Shown: one piece after another, positions 36,033 through 46,200 of the stretch
Numbering within the stretch: the first letter of the stretch is position 1
Layout: each line of letters opens with the position of its first letter
Assembly (NCBI GenBank): GCA_029582265.1
Contig: CM055819.1
Span: 8,244,135 to 8,308,134 of the forward strand
Direction of reading: 5' to 3'
DNA length: 64,000 nucleotides
Origin: Zoroaster sp. YZ-2022
Lineage: Eukaryota > Echinodermata > Asteroidea > Forcipulatida > Zoroasteridae
The notes under the pieces: generated by a model
Database searches by the model: none
What the model was told of the DNA's origin: nothing
What the model saw: only the letters and a program-made list of their open reading frames with translations
Made by a program: the position numbers and the translations under genes

Positions 36033-36159
36033 CTTGTATACATACCCAGGGTCGAGGTGGCCGGGAGAGAGAGTGGGTCGGCAGGAGCACATATAGCCTA
36101 TAACCCCTTCTTTGATAACCATTCTGCTAGAATGAATAAAGCAATGACTATAGAATGTT

Positions 36160-36190
36160 TTTATTTTATTTATTTATTTATTTATTTATT
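36160..36190. repeat. (TTTA)n microsatellite
   Basis: Runs of TTTATTTA repeats; a similar tract is at about 45,107-45,128. Confidence 0.9.
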
Positions 36191-36370
36191 GTTTAATTCA
36201 CAGCTGTCACGATTTATTCGTTGGTGGGGGATGGTCAGTATCCTGTTCGTAAGTGTAACGTAATTCCAACATAAACCACGCCCACTTCACATGTGCTTGC
36301 TCCAACGATCATCAGAAGCCCATTGGAAATGCATGAACCACTCTGCATACTGCAGAGTAAACTGCAGTGT

Positions 36371-36640
36371 GGAGTACTTTTACTACACTGGTCTATGAGA
36401 ATTGAGTAGTATTTTGTAGTAGAGTGTACTTTTACTACACTGGTCTATGAGAATTGAGTAGTATTTTGTAGTACAGTGTACTTTTACTACACTGGTCTAT
36501 GAGAATTGAGTAGTATTTTGTAGTACAGTGTACTTTTACTACACTGGTCTGTGAGAATTGAGTAGTATTTTGTAGTACAGTGTACTTTTACTACACTGGT
36601 CTATGAGAATTGAGTAGTATTTTGTAGTACAGTGTACTGG
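36371..36640. repeat. 52-bp minisatellite, about five copies
   Basis: Head-to-tail units containing ACTTTTACTACACTGGTCTA then TGAGAATTGAGTAGTATTTT, nearly identical to each other. Confidence 0.95.
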
Positions 36641-36908
36641 ACCCCAAATGAATACCTAGGACGTTAGGGTTAAGGATTTACGCAAGAAATTTGAAAGCTC
36701 GGGACTTGCATTTAACATATGTGTTGTGAAGACTCAAAATCTTATTTAAAAAAAGTCAATTTCTGCCTCAAGAATCGGCTTTGAACGTTAAAATCAAGGA
36801 ATTTAGGTTAAATTACACACAACGGTATGCCAGCTTTGGAACCGGAAGTAGCGAAAAGAATGCACGGACTATCAATACACTGATGTGCGTATAACCTATC
36901 GACTTACG

Positions 36909-37330
36909 ATGAACAGGACAAAGGCTGGGGAGGTAATTACCATATTATCATTTTTTCAAACAATACATGTAGTGCTTAACAATATGTAATGTTTTTTTTT
37001 TTAAATACGCTAAAAATAAAGTGTTGTACGTGTTTCCGGCGGGAGTAGTGCTTAATTTATGGGCACGGGGATACCGTGCTTTCGCCACCGGCCCCCTCTT
37101 GTCAACTCGCCTGCTGGGGCCCGCTTTAGGTATATTTTTAAATTTTAGGCGTTCTCGGATACAATATCAGCGTTCGGCGGAGCAAGTTGAGAAGTATTCA
37201 TGATGCGGTTGTGATGAGCAACCTTTTAAAGTCCGGTAAAAACCATGATGTTTGTATCCCGCCTGCTTACGATATTCGGCAGCTTAAAAACCCTCTAAAA
37301 TTAGCATCACTAACGCCCCATCCAGCCAAT
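36909..37330 (+). other. GC-richer segment with unplaced open frames
   Basis: A possible mini-exon ATG 36,909 to GAG 36,932 is followed by donor GTAATT. From 37,022 the sequence is GC-richer and open in two successive frames: LWARGYRAFATGPLLSTRLL, then, from about 37,163, RSKLRSIHDAVVMSNLLKSG to a stop at 37,341. The apparent gap between the frames is only about 20 bases, too short for an intron, so this is either a frameshifted relic or chance. Confidence 0.25.
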
Positions 37331-37530
37331 GTTTCCATGTGACGTCATAGTTAGGAGACTATCATTGATCTCCATAAGTTAGTAATTTTGCTTCTAATAG
37401 TATGATTACTCTCTTTGAAGCGATAATAAACAAATATTCTGTGAACGTTTCAACTTTGTAGTGGTTGTATGTGGAACTGATTTAGGAAAAGGAACTCTTT
37501 CTTTAAAATAACAGAACCATAGCCTACATG

Positions 37531-37650
37531 AATATGCAAAAAATGGTTGTTAGCCTTACTTTCGAACCTAGCAGGTTCTTTCACAAAAGGACCTGAGAAA
37601 GAACCTGCTAGGTTCGAAACATAAGGCCATAATAACCATTATTTTGCATT
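37531..37650. repeat. Hairpin element, stem about 47 bp
   Basis: The core GAACCTAGCAGGTTCTTTC pairs perfectly with GAAAGAACCTGCTAGGTTC after an 11-base loop, and pairing extends outward to GCAAAAAATGGTT / AACCATTATTTTGC with mismatches. One half of the same element is at 39,834-39,892. A palindromic MITE; its transcript would fold like a miRNA precursor. Confidence 0.8.
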
Positions 37651-37876
37651 TATACTACAGGTCCTTTAGGTTGGGTAAGCAGTTTGTAACAGCTAATTCT
37701 CTATTTCTTAAATTAATTGAAGAGAATTTCTAATGCTATGGCAGGCTTCTTCTTGTTAATATACATGGTTGTTTAAAACCAGTATTATTATATTGTTGGC
37801 CAAACTACTTCTACAAGTACATGTATGCTTTCTCTCTTTGAACCAAGATGTACAAGAAATCCAAGAATCAGTTTAA

Positions 37877-38107
37877 CATTAAAGGGACAATATCGTTACG
37901 GTCAGTGCAGACTTTCAACAGGGCATGGAATCGGTGTCCTAATTTAAAATGAACACAGTGACTGAAAACTACAGGCTCATTTAATATGCAGCGGCAATGG
38001 TAATATGACCTTATCATGTGGGGGTATTATTGTCAGTCACTGAGTTAATCTAAAACCTGCACTCCAATTCCATGCCCTGTTGATCGTGACGATATTATCC
38101 CATTAAA
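37877..38107. mobile_element. MITE of the GGGACAATAT family
   Basis: Starts ATTAAAGGGACAATATCG and ends ATCGTGACGATATTATCCC followed by ATTAA, giving imperfect inverted ends. Related pieces lie at 11,636 and 55,468. Confidence 0.65.
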
Positions 38108-38252
38108 GCAAAAAGTTTCTTTATATCAATGTTTTGAAAATGAGCATAATTTGTTGTCAATTTGTGCATGTTACGCTTTTTGTAAAACAAAATCGCAACG
38201 ACACTATCACATTCAGACCGGTGATCCACCCCGACAATAATGACAAATATTT

Positions 38253-38790
38253 CAGTGAATCGGATTTGTGTTCTGATGGCCGAGTTGTCAGAATGTGGGT
38301 TCAAATCCTGGCTGCGACCATGGTGCTTGTATCCTTCAGCAATAATAATAATAATAATAATGTGTGGACTTATATAGCGCACGTATCCACCAACTAAGTG
38401 GTGCTCAAGGCGCATTCTTTTTTACGTGCATTACACAACACACGGGACCTACGGCTTTACGTCCCATCCGAAGGACGAAGCAATTATGGTTAAGTACCTT
38501 GCTCAAGGACACAAGTGTCACGACCGGGGCTCGAACTCACACCCTGCTGCTGGCAACACCAGAACTTGAGTTCGGTGCGCTAGACCGCTCGGCCACGACA
38601 ATTTACCATAATTGCTTCTCTCTACCCAGGAGTAAATGGGTATCTGGTGAGGGCAGAGTTGGTTGTTGTGTTTCATTAGCCCTATATGCACCAAAATTGA
38701 GCTGTATACACCCCAGGGAGCTGAGATGGTTTCATGAATGATTTATGCGCCTGATGAGCAGGGTGTACAGCGCCTTGATCTAGTCGCTAG
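38253..38790 (+). mobile_element. SINE interrupted by another SINE
   Basis: A plus-strand SINE head (GATGGCCGAGTTGTCAGAAT, box B GGGTTCAAATCC) is broken at about 38,341 and resumes at about 38,604 (ACCATAATTGCTTCTC...) through the usual body to about 38,790. Between them lies a second SINE in reverse orientation. Confidence 0.75.
38341..38603 (-). mobile_element. tRNA-Leu-derived SINE nested in another SINE
   Basis: Read on the minus strand it runs from GTCGTGGCCGAGCGGTCTAG and GAGTTCGAGCCCCGG to a shortened body and GCGCTATATAAGTCC, ending in an ATT tail at 38,341-38,360. It lacks the middle part of the body, like the copy at 52,914. Confidence 0.85.
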
Positions 38791-38978
38791 TATATGTGTA
38801 TATCATCTACTTTTATTTGCCATTGATAGGCTTCTACTCTACTTGCAAAACTCCACTGGCTCCCTGTCCGACAAAGGGGATTCACCCTCCACATCTTCAG
38901 AGGTCTCCACAATACAGCTGTGCAATACCTCAAGCATCATACATCATTATTATTCTGAGAAATCAGGTCTTCGCTCCT

Positions 38979-39261
38979 GGGGCCAATTTCATAGAGGTGC
39001 TTAACCCTAACTCCCTAGGCATTGTATTAAAACAATAAAAATCCTTCAAAATCCTCCAACTGGCTTTGTTGTCTTGGGAGTTAGGCTTAATTATCAAAGA
39101 CTTTTTTCTTACCAAATATTATCGCTAAGCATTATAATACAGACTACCAGCCAAATTACACACATTTTGTGTGGAAATTTAGATGGTATCCAATAAATTT
39201 TGCTAAGCAAAACTTTCTGGTAAGCAATTTTTTTCTGCTTAGCAGCTGTATGAAATTGGCC
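38979..39261. mobile_element. MITE with GGCCAATTTCATA ends, inserted in the LINE
   Basis: Ends GGGGCCAATTTCATA and TATGAAATTGGCC are inverted. Interior GCTAAGCA motifs and an ACCAGCCAAATTACA block fit a MITE family I recall as common in marine invertebrates. A TTAA-type MITE is nested inside it at 39,005-39,086. Confidence 0.7.
39005..39086. mobile_element. Short TTAA-type MITE, CCCTAACTCCC family
   Basis: 82 bp: TTAA|CCCTAACTCCCTAGG at the left and TTGGGAGTTAGGC|TTAA at the right, giving inverted ends of about 13 bp and a TTAA duplication. This is the shortest member of the family and has no internal minisatellite. Confidence 0.75.
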
Positions 39262-39388
39262 TCTGCTCTGACATCACTACCACCGATAAAGCTTTCTCAA
39301 TTGGCCTCTGCTCTGACATCACTACCACCGATAAAGCTTTCTCAATTGGCCTCTGCTCTGACATCACTACCACCGATAAAGCTTTCTC
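39254..39388. repeat. 45-bp tandem triplication spanning a MITE/LINE junction
   Basis: Three exact 45-bp units starting AATTGGCCTCTGCTCTGACA. The first eight bases come from the MITE end, the rest from the LINE coding remnant; the LINE then continues AATTGTTGG, so AATT microhomology probably seeded the duplication. 45 is divisible by 3, which keeps a spurious open frame (LASALTSLPPIKLSQ repeated). Confidence 0.9.
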
Positions 39389-39470
39389 AATTGTTGGTCC
39401 AAAACTCTGGAACAAACCTACCCTCCTGCATAATTAAGGTCAGTGGACTTGAGAACTGGAGAAACTCATT

Positions 39471-40291
39471 ATCAGCATAACATTATAATTAAATTTAAGG
39501 TACACAATTGGTAATATTGCTCTCTCTGGATGATAAAAACATCCTGTGAAAGTTTCAGCATTGTAATGTTGAATTTAAGAAAGAGAATTCTTTCCTCAAT
39601 TCAAATAGAAATTAGTTTACTTTTAACAATTTTGATAATAGAGAATTACCAATCAGGGCTGTGGTGAGCAAGGTGTAGGGGGTGTGACACCCCCCAATAA
39701 TGAAGCGGCAAATGAAGCATCAAAGGTACTAGAACAACGGTCGGTCCAGAATAAATGGGTTTGGCCGACTGAAAATGTATCATCTTTCTAAGCACTGAAG
39801 ATTTGCCAAGTTGTTTGTTATCAGTTGTTTTTATGCAAAATAGTAGTTATTGGCCTTATGTTTCAAACCTAGCAGGTTCTTTCTCAAATAGTTGTTTTTA
39901 CTTTGTACTATCTTGTATTTTACTCATGGAAAGAGCTGCGGTTTCGGGTGGCAGTTCGTCTTTCCGGTCCTAGGCGCTTCGAATGAAAAGTAATTTTGCA
40001 ATACGATTATACTTGCAGTTTTAAATAGAGGTTACTCACAATACGTTAAGAAACAATTTTGATTATTGCTCGCGGCTTATGCCTAAAGTTAATTGATCAC
40101 CATGATGAGTAGTTCAAAATCAAAAAGGAAATGAATTTAGCTAGAGTGCCTGGAATGTCATTCAGTGTTTGATGACAATAACAGGAAGAGACATTTAAGC
40201 AGTCTTGTCATGGTGGGAAGTGAGTGGAAGTTGCATACACAGGCGCACCAGCAAATCCATTAATTTGCTGTTAAGAAAAATAAGTCTTTAA
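39471..40291. other. No gene recognised
   Basis: Dispersed repeat fragments, including half of the hairpin element of 37,531 at 39,834-39,892. Confidence 0.4.
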
Positions 40292-40830
40292 CCCTAAGAA
40301 CCTTCCTGAATTTGCCAAAATCCAACACCATGCACAAACACTACCACCCAATTGTTGGACTTAGCTGAAATTGGGACACCCGGCCCCATGCAAAGTATCC
40401 CTGTCTGGGCTATACATGGTACCGTGTCCATCAAAATCCAACACCATGCAGTAACACTACCACCCAACTGTTGGACTTAGCTGGAATTGGGACACCCTGG
40501 CCCCATGCAAAGTATCCCTGTCTGGGCTATACAGTACCGTGTCCATCAAAATCCAACACCATACACAAACACTACCACCCAACTGTTGGACTTAGCTGGA
40601 ATTGGGACACCCTGGCCCCATGTAAAGTATCCCTGTCTGGGCAATACAGTACTGAGTCCATCAAAATCCAACACCATGCAGTAACACTACCATCCAACTG
40701 TTGGACTTAGCTGGAATTGGGACACCCTGGTCCCATGTAAAGTATCCCTGTCTGGGCTAGACAGTACTGAGCCCATCAAAATACAACAGACCCTGCTGTT
40801 GGAGTTTGAATTGTTTGGGGGTGGTTAGAG
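40292..40830. mobile_element. TTAA-type MITE with 115-bp internal tandem repeat
   Basis: Flanked by TTAA on both sides. It starts CCCTAAGAACCTTCC and ends GGTGGTTAGAG. The interior has four tandem units of about 115 bp (each with AATCCAACACCATGC, ACTGTTGGACTTAGCTGG, CCCCATG and TATCCCTGTCTGGGC). GTTGGAGTTTGAAT near the right end mirrors internal sequence. A sister element lies at 41,620. Confidence 0.7.
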
Positions 40831-41037
40831 TTAAGGGTTGAGGGTGACACAGCAGGCACATCCCAGGAATCCAAACAGGAAGAGAAAGTCATAGACACGT
40901 ATGTGCAGTGAACTAATGAAAGCAGGTTTGTCATTTGTCTCTGCGGTGATTTTTCTCTTTACATCAATCCTGTAATAAATGTACATTATACCCCTCCTTA
41001 CCCAAAATACGATCCACATTACATAACAGCAAATATA

Positions 41038-41300
41038 CTACTCAAAACAATTTAGGGAACACCGGAATAATCTCAGTTAAAGCAATATCATTTATTTCAG
41101 ATAAACACAATGTTTCACAGAATTGATGAGAAACAACTGCACAATGCAACAGATGATAAAGGATGCATGTTAGTGATTACACATTTCATGACATGACTAC
41201 TGAAAGAGAGAGGGGGTTGCAAATGAAAATCCCGGTTCATGGAACATTTCAAACCTATTTGATGTTAAAAATCCGGTGTTCCCTAAATTGTTTTGAGTAG
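41038..41300. mobile_element. Tc1/mariner-like MITE, copy 2
   Basis: 263 bp, TA-flanked, with the same perfect terminal repeats as the copy at 13,669 and a few substitutions plus a 9-bp deletion in the interior. Confidence 0.85.
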
Positions 41301-41619
41301 TATATATCCTGGTATAATTTCTATAATGGAGAAATTAAAACATTGGTGGTCATAATGTTTGGTAAGGAAGGGTACAAAATGAATTGGTGTAGGTCACCCT
41401 ACCACGGGCCATCTCCAACAACAACAGGATTTGCGTGTGCAATTTTTTTTATCTCTAATAACGAAGGAATTTGCACTTTAGTCTTAAAGAAGGAATGAAA
41501 CATTTCTTTACAGAATTGGATAAGTTAATCTGTCTTTTATTGCAATATTGTCTCATATAACAGCTAGTTTAATATAATAGACATACAATCAAAATAGCTG
41601 TTGCTGACAAGTAACTTAA

Positions 41620-42052
41620 TCCTAACCCCCTAATGGTTTTGGCTAAGAACCTTCCTGAATTCATCAAAATCCAACACCATGCAGTAACACTACCACCCAA
41701 CTGTTGGACTTAGCTGGAAGTGGGACACCCGGCCCCATGTAAAGTATCTCTGTCTGGGCTATACAGTACTGAGTCCATCAAAATACAACACCATGCAGTA
41801 ACACTACCACCCAACTGCTGGACTTAGATGGAATTGGGACACCCGTCCCCATGCAAAGTATCCCTGTCTGGGCTATACAGTACTGAGCCCATCAAAATCC
41901 AACACCATGCAGTAACACCACCACCCAATTGTTGGACTTGATTGAATTGGGACACCCGGCCCCATGTCAAGTATCCCTGTCTGGGCTATACAGTACTGAG
42001 CCCATCAAAATACAACACAACCAGTTGTTGGAGTTTGATGGGTTTGGGATTG
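41620..42052. mobile_element. TTAA-type MITE with 115-bp internal repeats, second copy
   Basis: TTAA at 41,616-41,619 and 42,053-42,056. It starts TCCTAACCCCCTAATGG and ends GGGTTTGGGATTG. Three internal units match those of the 40,292 element. Confidence 0.7.
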
Positions 42053-42143
42053 TTAAAAAGGACAGTTAGATATCAAATATTATATACAACTAATATAATA
42101 GACATGAAGTGTACACAGTTAAATCATTGAATTTTCAAAAGGA

Positions 42144-42314
42144 GTGAATGATTGTAAAACAAAGAGAATTATAGACCAAAATTACATGATTTTTTACACG
42201 GATCTTCATCAAAGGCAAAACGATGAATATTTCAGAGATTTACAAATACATACATCATGCTGGGGTGTGTCATCTTTCATGCCTTGTGATGAGATTCACC
42301 ATCAAACCAGCCAG
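42144..42314 (+). other. Open segment followed by a splice-donor-like site
   Basis: A plus-strand frame (RIIDQNYMIFYTDLHQRQND, later SCWGVSSFMPCDEIHHQTSQ) ends at CCAG|GTAAAG, a strong donor match. No acceptor or neighbouring exon was found and the family is unknown; it could be chance in AT-rich sequence 3' of DPH7. Confidence 0.2.
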
Positions 42315-42690
42315 GTAAAGCAGTGATGTTTAGTCAAATGTCTCATATGTTTCCTAATATAGACATTACTTTTTCACTTAATTTTATGTCGGATGGAATT
42401 GATAGAAATGAAGAATACTTTTTAATTTTATCGACACTTACATATCAACAAGAGTAACAATAATTCTTCATGTTAATTTTGGGTATAAGCTTTGAATATC
42501 TAATACATGCAAGTTTTTTACCCCCTAGGGTGACCACTTTTGAAACATGCTCAGCTTGCCACCATGACGTTATCATATTGCTGGTTACTAAACCCTATTA
42601 ACTCTGTTTACATTTTAAATGTTACCGGTTACCAGGGAAGACTTGTGATGGTTGTCTCGATGCATGACATCCCTTGAAAGCACCCCCACA

Positions 42691-43241
42691 TCATGAAGTC
42701 CAGTCCACTTGCCACAAATGAAGCACATGATCATAGAACGAGCAAGAAGCAATGGTGTCAAATTCAGTCTTGGGTTGATCTGATGAACTACAGTCTGCCA
42801 TGCCAGTTCCTGAAGCGTGGAAATCACTGCTGGTTCCAGGACTAGAGGCTGCGTCGGCATCTTGTGTTACTGTCCTCGGTGATTCTTGTGAGCCCTCTCC
42901 AGAAAGATTAACTTCATGAAGTCCTTCAGTTAGAGACCGACACGTTTCCACTTCAAGTTTCTCTTGAGGATTGCTCAAACTATCTTTCAAGATTTCACTC
43001 TGATAAGACTTTGTGAGTGCCCCCTCCGGGGCATTGCCGACATCCCTATTTGAAGATGATGGTACAGTCCTGTTTTGACTGGAATCGGAGTCCGTTTCCG
43101 TTTTTGTATCACCTTGGGAAGAAACCATTGTTTCATCGAGGGGTGATTCCTCAAAAGACTGTGGTTGTCTGCACCAGTCCACTCCATATGCTAATGACTC
43201 ATGTTCCATATATGAGGCCATGATAGCTTGAGGATTTCCAT
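42691..43241 (-). CDS. DPH7: DPH7 coding exon 9 (terminal)
   Basis: 551 bp, acceptor TTCCATTGTAG. It contains SLAYGVDWC, then about 120 residues rich in Ser, Glu, Thr and Pro, then [15 protein letters not shown] and stop at 42,691. The low-complexity insert sits between the penultimate and last strands of the propeller, where human DPH7 has a shorter loop. An ATTAAA polyadenylation variant is at about 42,421-42,426 (minus strand). Confidence 0.93.
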
Positions 43242-46200
43242 CTACAATGGAAGAAAATAAAAACAAATATTACTAAGGGAGTAAAAGACTGGATACAATC
43301 TTTTACTGCCAATGCCATGACCCCAGAGGTCTTTATCCTGTGGTAACGACCAACGTCAAGTTGTTATTACCATTCAAACAGACTATAAGGGTCCATATAT
43401 AATAGGGTCTGTGGCAAGACTAGCCAATGGTTGGTTTTGAGAAATGTATCATTCTTAAGGTTTTTTTTCTTCTCATTTCTTCAAATAAAATACCTATATT
43501 CTGATGAAAAAAAAATCCAGAAATTGCTGTTAAAATAGCAAAAAAAAACACAGTATACATCTTTAACAATAAGGGACATACCAGTAATGATTTGACAGTC
43601 TAATATATGGAATCCATTGTGCATACAGGCAGCCAGAAGCTTGTTGCCATGGTGAGGATGCCATCTTACACGCCACACTCCTCCACCGACCGCCGTCTCT
43701 GTCAATGGTTGTCTCATCTGTCTGGTATCCCATAGCAACACAGACTCATCATAGCTAAATGGGATGACAAAGTACATGTCAATCAAATAGCCAACACATT
43801 TTCTTGAAACACGGTTTGATTTTGTGACTTACAGTTGATTTAATTCATGAATGGGAACCAGCACAAAAATACATAGTACGACCAAAATACTTGTTTGCAG
43901 TTCTTTGTGATGCCATAAAATATGGTGAAATTCTATATTAACCCTAACTCCCTAGGCCTATTTGCTTACACATAACCTGAATCCTTCCTAACTCCCTAGG
44001 CCCATTTGCTTACACATAACCTGAATCCTCCAAAATCCATCAGTAGTAAAGCAAGCACATGACATGTATGCACACATGTGTTTTTAATCTGTGATACATG
44101 TACATGGTCAGGGACCCTCCCTGCATGCATGGAGCAATAAACAGTGTTCACTGACCCAAGCACTACAATCACTACAACAAACATGGATGTACATGTACCA
44201 TGGAAAGGCAAGTATGCCTTATAACCCCAATCCTCCAAAATCCTTCACTTTAGCAAAGAGCATGTAGCATGTAACCTCAATCCTTCAAAATCCTTCACTT
44301 TAGCAAAGAGGATTTTGGAGGATTTGGGAAGGTTAGGGTTAATAAAAACTAAGCTATTAATGTACATTTGTTTTCATACTGAAGTAGGTTAAAGACTGCA
44401 TACTCATGCCAGTAGTGTTATCTCATTGGAATCAAATATAACATGTACCATGTCAATGTACATTCCTAAATGCCTGATTCAGTTTAGACAATCTGATTGG
44501 ATGAAACATGATCATGTGGGGGGTTTTATTAACTGGTGTTAAAGACCAGCTGCCTATGCAGTGATAATAACCAATCAGGAAGTCTGTGAGTATGCATCAC
44601 GTGGGAATGAACCAATCAGAGTGTAGAAGTTTGCATCACGTGACGCAAACTCACGGGCCAATTTGGAATATCATCCGTTCTCAAACGTTGGATTTGTCAG
44701 ATTCTTTCTGGCTGTTTTTTTTAAATACAAATGGCACTGGATATATTGAAATTTTGAAAACTGAAATCAAGATGGGCACTCATGATGAATGGGAATAACA
44801 GTTTGATGCTTAGTCTTTCTGCATGGAAAAGACCTTGGGGTCGCTGTATAGTGCACTAGACTTATGGTGGCTACTCAAGTCATCAGAATGTGGGTTCCAA
44901 TCCAAACTGACAAGTATAAAATGGAAATCTTGTTTGATTAGCTGATGAACGCCTAACAGACCCAACAGGCAGCCAGGGCTGTATACTTCTCAGGAAGTTG
45001 AGAATGGTCCAGGAATGATTTAAAGTAACATGATGACAGGGTTAATAATAATGTGAAGGGCTTTGAACATCATGTTGCAATGAAGTTGGCGCTAGAAAAA
45101 AAACCTTTTATTTATTTATTTATTTATTTCATTTTTTACTTGTTTGTCCAACAATGCTTATCCTCTTTGAAAGATATTTCTCTTTCACCGTCAACATAAA
45201 GAAAGAACTTTATAACTACATGCACAATCTTGTTTTGAACCACAGTGCATGTTGGAACCTGTCAAGCAGTACAAACAACATATTTCTCACAAACATATTG
45301 ACTCCTAGACTAAGCACGTCCAATTTGTCAGAGTTGCTAAGGTGGGCTAAATCTGGATAAGCGTACGGACATTATGCATTGATGTTACAAACTGAAGAGC
45401 GCCCTCAATCAAAGGCAAAATAAGTTCACTTATTGATTTATGCATGCACGTTTTGCACTGAAACACGCAGCACATTTACGAGCAGCGCAGCATACCAATG
45501 AGTGACCATCTTTTGCCTCTTTGTGAGGGCGCTCTATCAGTTTGTGATATCATATGCACATAAAGGTCTATTGTGATGTACATTGCTAAGACAAAAGTTC
45601 TGTACAATTCTCTCACCTTCCTGATGCCAGCATGTATTCCTTGTGTGCATTACTATGCAGACTGCATACACCCATACTGTGACTAATAACAAACAAAGAA
45701 GATAGACAATTAGAAGATATATATAACACACACATATGTACAGTACAGAAAGACAACTTATAATAATGCATTCTAAAAAGATACCAGTTTTGGTATCAAA
45801 ACTTCACCAGGCTACTTTGTAAGAGGTCAAAGATTAACCTGCCCAGTTACAACGTAGCTCAAGTGGAAGAGCCAGGGAATGCTACAATAATAATAATGTG
45901 GACTTATATAGCGCACGTATCCACCAAACTGGTGCTCAAGGCGCATTATATTATTACCCCTGCTCATCAGGCTCATAAATCATTCCTGAAACCATCTCAG
46001 CTCCCTGGGGAGTATATAGCTCAATTGCTGCCATTACAGCGCATATAGGGCTAATCAAACACAGCAAACAACTCTGCCCTCACAGGTACCCATTTACCCC
46101 TGGATGGAGAGAAGCAATTATGGTAAAGTGTCTTGCTCAAGGACACAAGCACCATGGTCGCGGTTGGGATTTGAACCCACATTCTGACGACTCGGCCATC

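Larger units (their letters stand above)
38830..39470 (+). pseudogene. Non-LTR retrotransposon RT C-terminus, interrupted
   Basis: LAKLHWLPVRQRGFTLHIF at about 38,842-38,900 and, after an insertion, TTDKAFSIVGPKLWNK at about 39,360-39,410 are the two signature blocks near the end of CR1/L2/Jockey-type reverse transcriptases. A MITE at 38,979-39,261 and a tandem duplication separate them, and stops are present. Confidence 0.7.

Noticed and set aside
39169..39480. 103-codon plus-strand frame with a three-fold LASALTSLPPIKLSQ repeat
   Set aside because: The frame is created by a 45-bp triplication; the true LINE reading (TTDKAFSIVGPKLWNK) lies in another frame.
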